NCBI GenBank assembly: GCA_944470555.2
Contig: OX104134.1
Span: 73,278,678 to 73,342,677 of the forward strand
Length of the DNA stretch: 64,000 nucleotides
Source: Heterobilharzia americana
Taxonomy: Eukaryota > Platyhelminthes > Trematoda > Strigeidida > Schistosomatidae
Direction: 5' to 3'
The translations under genes and the position numbers were made by a program. Numbering within the stretch: the first letter of the stretch is position 1; each line of letters begins with the position of its first letter. The notes under the pieces are model-generated. The model was not told the origin of the DNA. It did not search any database and worked only from the letters and a program-made list of their open reading frames with translations. Positions 57,690-64,000 of the stretch are shown here, one piece after another.

Positions 57690-57815
57690 CGCACCTATTG
57701 TGTGAGGTCTCATAATACTACCTGGATGCCCTAATCTCGGTAAGTAGAGTGGTGTTTGAACCCGGGACCCCATTGGTCGAAAGTCAGCTGTCTAAACTAA
57801 TGAGGCACAGTACAT
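57690..57815 (-). mobile_element. tRNA-derived SINE-like fragment
   Basis: The minus strand reads 'gcctcattagtttagacagc' then 'gggtcccgggttcaaacacc': box A-like and box B-like sequences about 35 bp apart, with the loop typical of the T arm. The expected tRNA 3' end and a full cloverleaf were not confirmed, so a SINE or tRNA pseudogene is more likely than a working tRNA gene. Confidence 0.6.
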
Positions 57816-58023
57816 ACGAAATTTTCCTAGATTTAGTTTAAATAGCCTATCAATTTGTATAACTTTTCAGTGCATTATTTAATTTAATTTTACAGCTGAT
57901 TTGCAAAGGTACCGTTTCGTTCCTTTTTGCTGACAATGTGTAGTACAGTCTTCCATGTGTTCAACTGACTCACATGTGAAAGTAGTTCTGATCTACACAT
58001 GATAAATGGCAGTTAGGTGATAA

Positions 58024-60233
58024 ATGCTATCTACACGTCCATCTACAGTTTCACAAAATGTTACAAATGGTGATCGTGTGTTTCCTGAAAAGTACCTCGC
58101 TTCTATTTCGGGTTGTCAAGCAGGATTTCATTCATCGAACCATATGCGGGACCAGACATCATCTAATAGCGATATTCATTCTGGATTACATGCGTATTCA
58201 GAGAGCATTTCGAGAAACTATGTTTCTTCCTACTTGGATTCAAATCTAGCTAGTGAGACTGACTCCCTACCTTATGCGCTATCTTGTCCGGATATGGTGA
58301 TTATCGTGCATTTGAGAATGCTAACAGTGACCACTCAGTTAGATTGTTCGGTAGTCAGTTCTTGACATCATGCCCACCAGCTATTCCTGAAGTGCAATCT
58401 GATGTATCTCATGATGAACATGTTCCACATCCCTGTAGCTGCTTTTGCACATTCTGCGCACCAATCTTACCAAAAACTTACTGCACTGATGTATGCTGTC
58501 CCAAATTAAATTGTCTGGTTTCAACTGACTCATTATGCAAACCTGATGCATTTTTCTGTTTATTGTTTACGAGGCGATGCAAATGTCGTCTGTTCTCTTT
58601 TCCACGCCATAGAGTAACTAATGAAAATCTTATAATTCTAAGCATAATTCAGTTGTTATGTGGCTTTGCAGCTATCGTTCTTTCAAGCGTTGCTTTCACT
58701 AAGGCTGTCTTCTTGTATCAGATAGCTACAGGGCTATGGGCTGGTTTACTGATGGTGATTACAGGATTTCATGGTCTCTTTGCAGCTCGTCGTCCCGTAG
58801 TATGTGCATTAATAGGTCTACTTGTACTTTGTATGATGGTGAGTTTAGCTGCTTGTGTTTTAATCTGCGTTTCTGTGGCTGGGATAATAGAAGATGGATT
58901 TCTTGGCAATACTGGTGCTCGAAAAGCGTTTCCACGTGAAATCATAAGTATTTCATCAGGATTCCGTGAAAACACAACTTATCAAAAACACGGGCAAAAA
59001 TCTACTGTGATAACCCTGACACCTAGAACTGCAGGTTGGTCTGAGTTTGACCAAGTACAGCTTTTGGATTTCAAAAATGTTCTTAGTGAAACGTCGGATT
59101 CCTACTTGCGAACATGTCAAATTATCTTGCATCTTCTTTTACTGTTAGTGGGTATTCTTGAAGCCTCAGTGAGTCTTGCAACATCTATCCTTTGTTGTCG
59201 ATGTGTCTGTTCGACCTCCCCTAATTTTCGATTTCAGAATTCACGTTCGTTGCGTACAAATATAGTCTCATTCAATGCAGCTACAGCTAATCAGGCAGCT
59301 TCCGTGCTCCGATCAGGTGCTATAAATGATTTTGTTGGCAGTGGAAATGTGTTATTAGCACTAGATACAGATGTACCGATACAGCGTGAAATAACCAATA
59401 GCAGCAGTGAAGCAGCTCGTAAACCACAGATTCACCATACATTGATTCCATTTCTTTCTGACTTGAATCGCCATTCGTTGATTCTGACACAAGCAGGTAA
59501 TGGCACTGTAGCTTTATCTGCGGCTCGTGCAGCCGCCAATCTTGTAGATACCAGGAGACTCGAAACACCAGATCGAACATCTGTTTCCCGGTCTTCTAAT
59601 AACGAACAGTCGTCAGCTCAACGGCCTCATACTCTTAGCAGAACTATGATTCATCGTCTTAGAGGATGCCGTCTCGGTCGTTCTAGTGAATCTCGTCCGC
59701 GGCTCTTGTACACAACTCTTCAAATTCCTGCAAATCTGTCTAGTGACTCTGACTCTTTCCCCAACCCACCCCCGTTTTCACCAACTGCTACTATTGTTTA
59801 TGTGATGCCTTCACCTACACATGAAGAGCCTCCGATGATATTTCCACCATTTCCTCCCAGCTACAGTGAGTCACAGAGGAGGTCTTTGAATACTCCTATC
59901 AGTCGTGTTCAACGGAACCAATGTATGGCACTACAGTCCCATCAACCCCGTCGACACAGGAGACGTTCGGCTCGGTATGGAATTTCTCATCCTCGATTTC
60001 ATCCATCTGTTGGTTCACATTTATCACGGCTTTTTTGTCGATATAACTCATGTCGGCTTGACCCATTGTGGACTACTAATACTTCCCGACGTTCTAGAGC
60101 AACATACCATCTATCTAGAACTGCCGCTTCTCCAATTTCTGTTGGTGATCGGTTGATCCAGCCAGTTCTTATAATTGGAGACCCAGTGACAGTCAGACTT
60201 GCAGAAGATCCGCCTCCAAAATATTCTCGATAA
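58024..60233 (+). CDS. Four-transmembrane protein with PPxY motifs (ENTREP/TMEM255-like)
   Basis: Two frames make up one gene: 58024-58365 (ATG right after an in-frame taa) and 58284-60233 (649 codons to taa). They must join between 58254 and 58365 through a one-base frame change or a missed splice, since the second frame has a stop at 58251 and no ATG before its hydrophobic part. In the long frame, a Cys-rich N-terminus (about 50-100) precedes TM1 (116-138), TM2 (145-168) and TM3 (172-202). A loop with a glycosylation-type NTT (about 230) leads to TM4 (278-305). The remaining 340 residues are a polar Ser/Arg/Pro tail with 'PPSY' near 555 and 'PPPKY' at the extreme C-terminus. PPxY motifs recruit WW domains of NEDD4-type ubiquitin ligases. 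The topology and motifs fit ENTREP (FAM189) or TMEM255 proteins; the exact family is not certain. Confidence 0.75.
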
Positions 60234-63200
60234 ATCCTAGTTTTTCATCCCACTATTATTTGTAAAGATTGTGCAAATCTACCGCATTCCTGTTCAGTCT
60301 ATTACTCCTTTGAGTCAGCATTTCTTGATCTGAAAAAGTTTGTGATTATACATTTGCCACAACTAGTCTATTTTGTTTTGCCTTTTCAATATCTCAAAGT
60401 CCGTTGCTACCTTCAAGTTCAACTGCATATAAGTTTCTATTTAAACAAGATTATTACTGGTCAATATTTTAGTTATTTTTGAAATTGTTTGGTTGTTTCA
60501 TAGCTTTATTGTTATCTCAAAAGTGGATATTACCTCTAATTTATATGTTGGTATAACATCTTAAACTGAAGTTTTTGGTTTTCTGTGCAGCCAGGAAATT
60601 AATGGGATTATTATTAGTAGTAAGCACAGGATATGTTGTGGATAGTAAGCTTAGTTTTTAGCTAGGTAATCTAAATAATTTACATAAAGTCAGGAGATAA
60701 ATGTTTCGGTATTTGAACTACATATGGAACTTTGAAAATGTAAGCATCCTTCAAGGTAGGAATTGTTTGAATGCAATCCCGAAAGTAGACTTTGCTAAGT
60801 AGTAAGTTGATTCCTAAATTATCATTTTCGTGAAAATTTGTGAAATAAATGTTAAACACTATTCATTGGGTGCATCATACTCAACTAATCATCAATTAGC
60901 GCATACTTTGTTCTTTTATTATTTGTAAAACCGTCGCTTATTCCGTCTGTGAAACGCAAAAAGTCACAGATAGGTCAACGTAGAGCCTTACACTGACGTA
61001 TATCTGTTCATGGCACATTTGAAACAACATAAAAAGAGGAAATGAACAGGAATGATATGATATTCAAATAAAGAAAAGGAATGCAAGGAAAGAGAATGAA
61101 TGTAATGGGGAAAATCATATCATGACGAGAAATTACTTGGTACTCACTAGCTGAAGCAGTCTTCTAACCACTGGCTTCAAATTTCGCTCGATCTACCAAG
61201 GCCTGAAGAAGCTGGCTGACCATCGCAGTAGGTATAGATTATATCTTATTATCTCTTGCTTCTCAAGTAGTTAGTGAACTGTATTTTTCATTACATCTTA
61301 TTTATGAATGTAAATGGAAAAGCACTATTTCACCATGTGGACTAGTGCTTTCGATTTCAAGAAGTTATTGGATAAAAGTTAGTGATAGGAAATTTATTAG
61401 TTCCGACTACAAATATGTCTGAAAAATTATCCATATCTTTAAGCGCTACATAAGCAGTGTCATAGCTGGTCTATGATCTTAAACTGTGTTAAGCAGTGAT
61501 ACAACACCACTGATTGATGTAGTTATCTTAAGAAAGGTGGAGAAGGTCATCGTAAAGTCTGACAATTTTTTATCAATCCAAGTTTTCACCCGTCAACCCA
61601 ACAAGGGCAAATAAACTTCTCCTTAGTGGAAAAAAATTGAAAGAAAAGAGTAAGGGAAATAAGTCAGGTTAGCAAAATAGAGACATTCGGCACCATAGTT
61701 CTTTGGATTAAGATTATGTGTGAATGTAGCTGCATCATTGTCGAGATGATCATGCACCATACCCTATGGTTTCTAACCGTCGATTTCGATAGTTGTATGA
61801 GTCCGCTACTAGAAAGCTCACAGTTTTTTACGCTACTGAAATCACTTTCTACAAATCGATGCCATATTTCCTTCCAAATTCGCTTTTAGTGACTGTCTGC
61901 TGAAACGGAAGGTGAACACAGGAATAGCTATGGTCCTGGTGGTTGTAATCTTTTTCTGGATGGTGTGGGCGTACCTGTTTTATGTGCAGGCAGTAAGAGT
62001 GCGGTGCTAATTGGGTTGCGCCATAAATCGAGCAATATTTTGCTACTACTCATATTTCCTCAGTTCGCTTTTGTTTTTCTTACTGTTGCATAAGGATGCG
62101 TAACTATTATCAGTTCAGTCTTACCACGTGTAGTGTTGCTGCCGGTATAGGTGAGTAGATGATACTATATATTGAAGTTCTTTTTGTTTCAATAATACAT
62201 TGGTCGTGTGTATATTATTAGAAGTTTCAAAGTGTAGGTATACGATATCCAGCACACAATTCGTGTTTTGGTGTGCCTGAAGTTATTTATGGACAGTAAA
62301 ACGAGAACTAAGTATTTTCAGCATAAAACCTTGTAGTTGTATGTATTCACGTAACGACGACGAATCCACCAAATTTTGTGTATGAAACAGGATAAATAAT
62401 CATGCTGTTTAGGCTGAAGCATTTCTTGAAAATAACCATAAAGTAACACGCATTCGAATTATGTTTTACACTATGACGCATAGACAATTAAGAAGTTTTA
62501 ATTTTAGCTGTTATAAATACCTAACAAGCTCTGTTTTATCACTTTTAACGTTAACTAGGGAATCGGTTGTTTGACGCACATTATCCTGCGCTTAATAGTT
62601 TATACTATCTGCATCCTTTGTATAAGCTTTTATTAAACCAATATAGGTATGAATGATGATTTCGGATTAAATTAAGATGAAGGCTTCGTTGCAGCATAAA
62701 ACAATCATACTATCGTTTTGAATGATTGAATAAATTGAAAAGTTTGTCCGACTAAGTGATGAATTGTCGTAGATTTGGATGAATAGTTGGACATTCACAT
62801 CTTACTACTAGATGTAGATTCTTTTTGAAGTTGGATTACATTTTACCAGTGTTCATTATTAAGAACGACCTGCAATGAGAACTTTTGGAATTCAATGGAT
62901 CTATCTAACATGATGCTGGGATAACATTATGTTATTCAATATGCATCAGCAGAAACAACTGAACTAGCTTTTCCCTTAGCTGTCATCGTTAAACTACCAG
63001 ATATTTTGAGGAAATATAGAAATTCGCACTAGGCTGCGATGAGCGTATGCACGGATGCGTACCGGTATACAGAAGGCTAGGGTTGATGAGGAAAATTAGT
63101 ACGATTGTGTTCTCTGAGAGTGATGGCTTAGTCTTCAAACGGTACGAGATACACAAATTAGCTAAACAGTGAACTGTTGTTTACACAATATTTTGTCCTA

Positions 63201-64000
63201 TGAATGAATGGCGTTAACCTAACTCTTTTGTTTTCATATTTCTTGTTGAGGCTTTCAGACTTCAGAATACCAAGCGGCTCCGTGCCTCAGCAACTTATAA
63301 CTATTAACACATGATTAGCAATGTGGATAAAAGGTACTAAAAACATTCAGAAGAAAATATTCTCCATTCAAAGATGAAATTACATTGAGATTTTCATCTC
63401 GACTTGTCTTATGTGGTGATGTAAATTTGAGATTTATGGGCTGAATTTTGTTGGCTGCGTCTTGAACAGCGACTGAATGGTTGAGTTGAAGAGTTATATA
63501 CTCATCATTAAAATTAGAAAAAAGTTATAAACTGTAATAGTTTGAAATCAGAAGCGAAAATATGGTAGCATAATAAAAAATAAAATGCTGTCCATAAGGG
63601 TGCTGTATTAAGTAAACTGACCAAGTACACTTATAAAGGATGTCATCTCATCAGTTAAGCATGCGATAAGTTATGGAAGATAACTCAGTTTGCATAGACC
63701 AACCACCATGTCGCTCAAGCAGTAGATCAAAGCATGTAATTAGAATCCTCAAGTAACTAGCTGGTGTGTTAGCATGGAGGTGGGACTAGTTATAGGAAGT
63801 TAATTTAAAAAATATGCGTTCGATTATTCCTGTCGAAATGCTGTATCATTATTATTAAGTCAAACATTCTTGTTCAGTATTTTATTTCGAGAATGATAAT
63901 ACTGGTTATGCATTTACGTAATGAGTAACAATTAGGAAGAAAACACTTATCTTCATCATTGCGCATATATCGTAAACAGGATCAGGCAGCTTGTCGACAA
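60234..64000. other. 3' UTR and intergenic sequence, no gene recognised
   Basis: AT-rich. Possible polyadenylation signals include AATAAA at about 60844. No open frame, repeat match or RNA gene could be supported in 3.8 kb. Confidence 0.55.

Noticed and set aside
61150..61250. tRNA-like words on the minus strand near 61.2 kb
   Set aside because: Only a box A-like stretch is present, with no box B at the right distance.
1..64000. CRISPR arrays, prokaryotic operons, phage or virus genomes
   Set aside because: No spaced short direct repeats, no ribosome-binding-site-led gene strings; the RT-bearing sequences are eukaryotic retrotransposons.

Overview
The window looks like eukaryotic nuclear DNA from a flatworm, most likely a schistosome. 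The evidence is the mix of repeats (SR2-like RTE, CR1-like and BEL/Pao elements in very high density), split genes with short exons, AT-rich single-copy DNA and an assembly gap. No operon, CRISPR array, rRNA or intact tRNA gene was seen. The species is an inference.

Only two host genes are supported. On the minus strand, six exons between 8195 and 17497 encode most of the spliceosomal cyclophilin-like protein CWC27; the N-terminal and last exons were not found. On the plus strand at 58024-60233 lies a four-transmembrane protein with C-terminal PPxY motifs, resembling the ENTREP (FAM189)/TMEM255 type of NEDD4-ligase adaptors. Both genes carry an apparent one-base frame problem.

The rest is mostly transposon. 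1-7772: RTE fragments and a degenerate RTE copy (family B) interrupted by a full-length SR2-like RTE (family A, 2211-6136) flanked by a 12-bp target duplication. 8317-13550: a 5.2-kb CWC27 intron filled by a minus-strand RTE-A copy that lacks its reverse-transcriptase core and carries a small hairpin element. 17900-21418: more RTE-A, including a 2-kb block that duplicates 8686-10678 and runs into a 500-N gap (21419-21918). 22640-29130: pieces of old BEL/Pao elements, a tRNA-derived SINE and an RTE-B piece. 29170-33395: an old RTE-A joined to a near-modern RTE-A 5' fragment. 33580-36260: dispersed repeats and a CR1/Jockey-type fragment. 37035-43270: a young complete-looking BEL/Pao retrotransposon (minus strand, 749-bp LTRs, 5-bp target duplication) whose pol has lost the integrase catalytic core. 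44420-50160: a CR1-clade element with frameshifts plus 3' fragments. 51465-54720: an RTE-B copy, inverted relative to the one at the left end and sharing its defects. 54905-56470: a TA microsatellite and RTE-A remnants. 60234-64000 is AT-rich with no recognisable gene.

The genes do not form a pathway. What the window shows best is nested insertion and segmental duplication: insertion order, empty sites and shared lesions can be read directly from the sequence.
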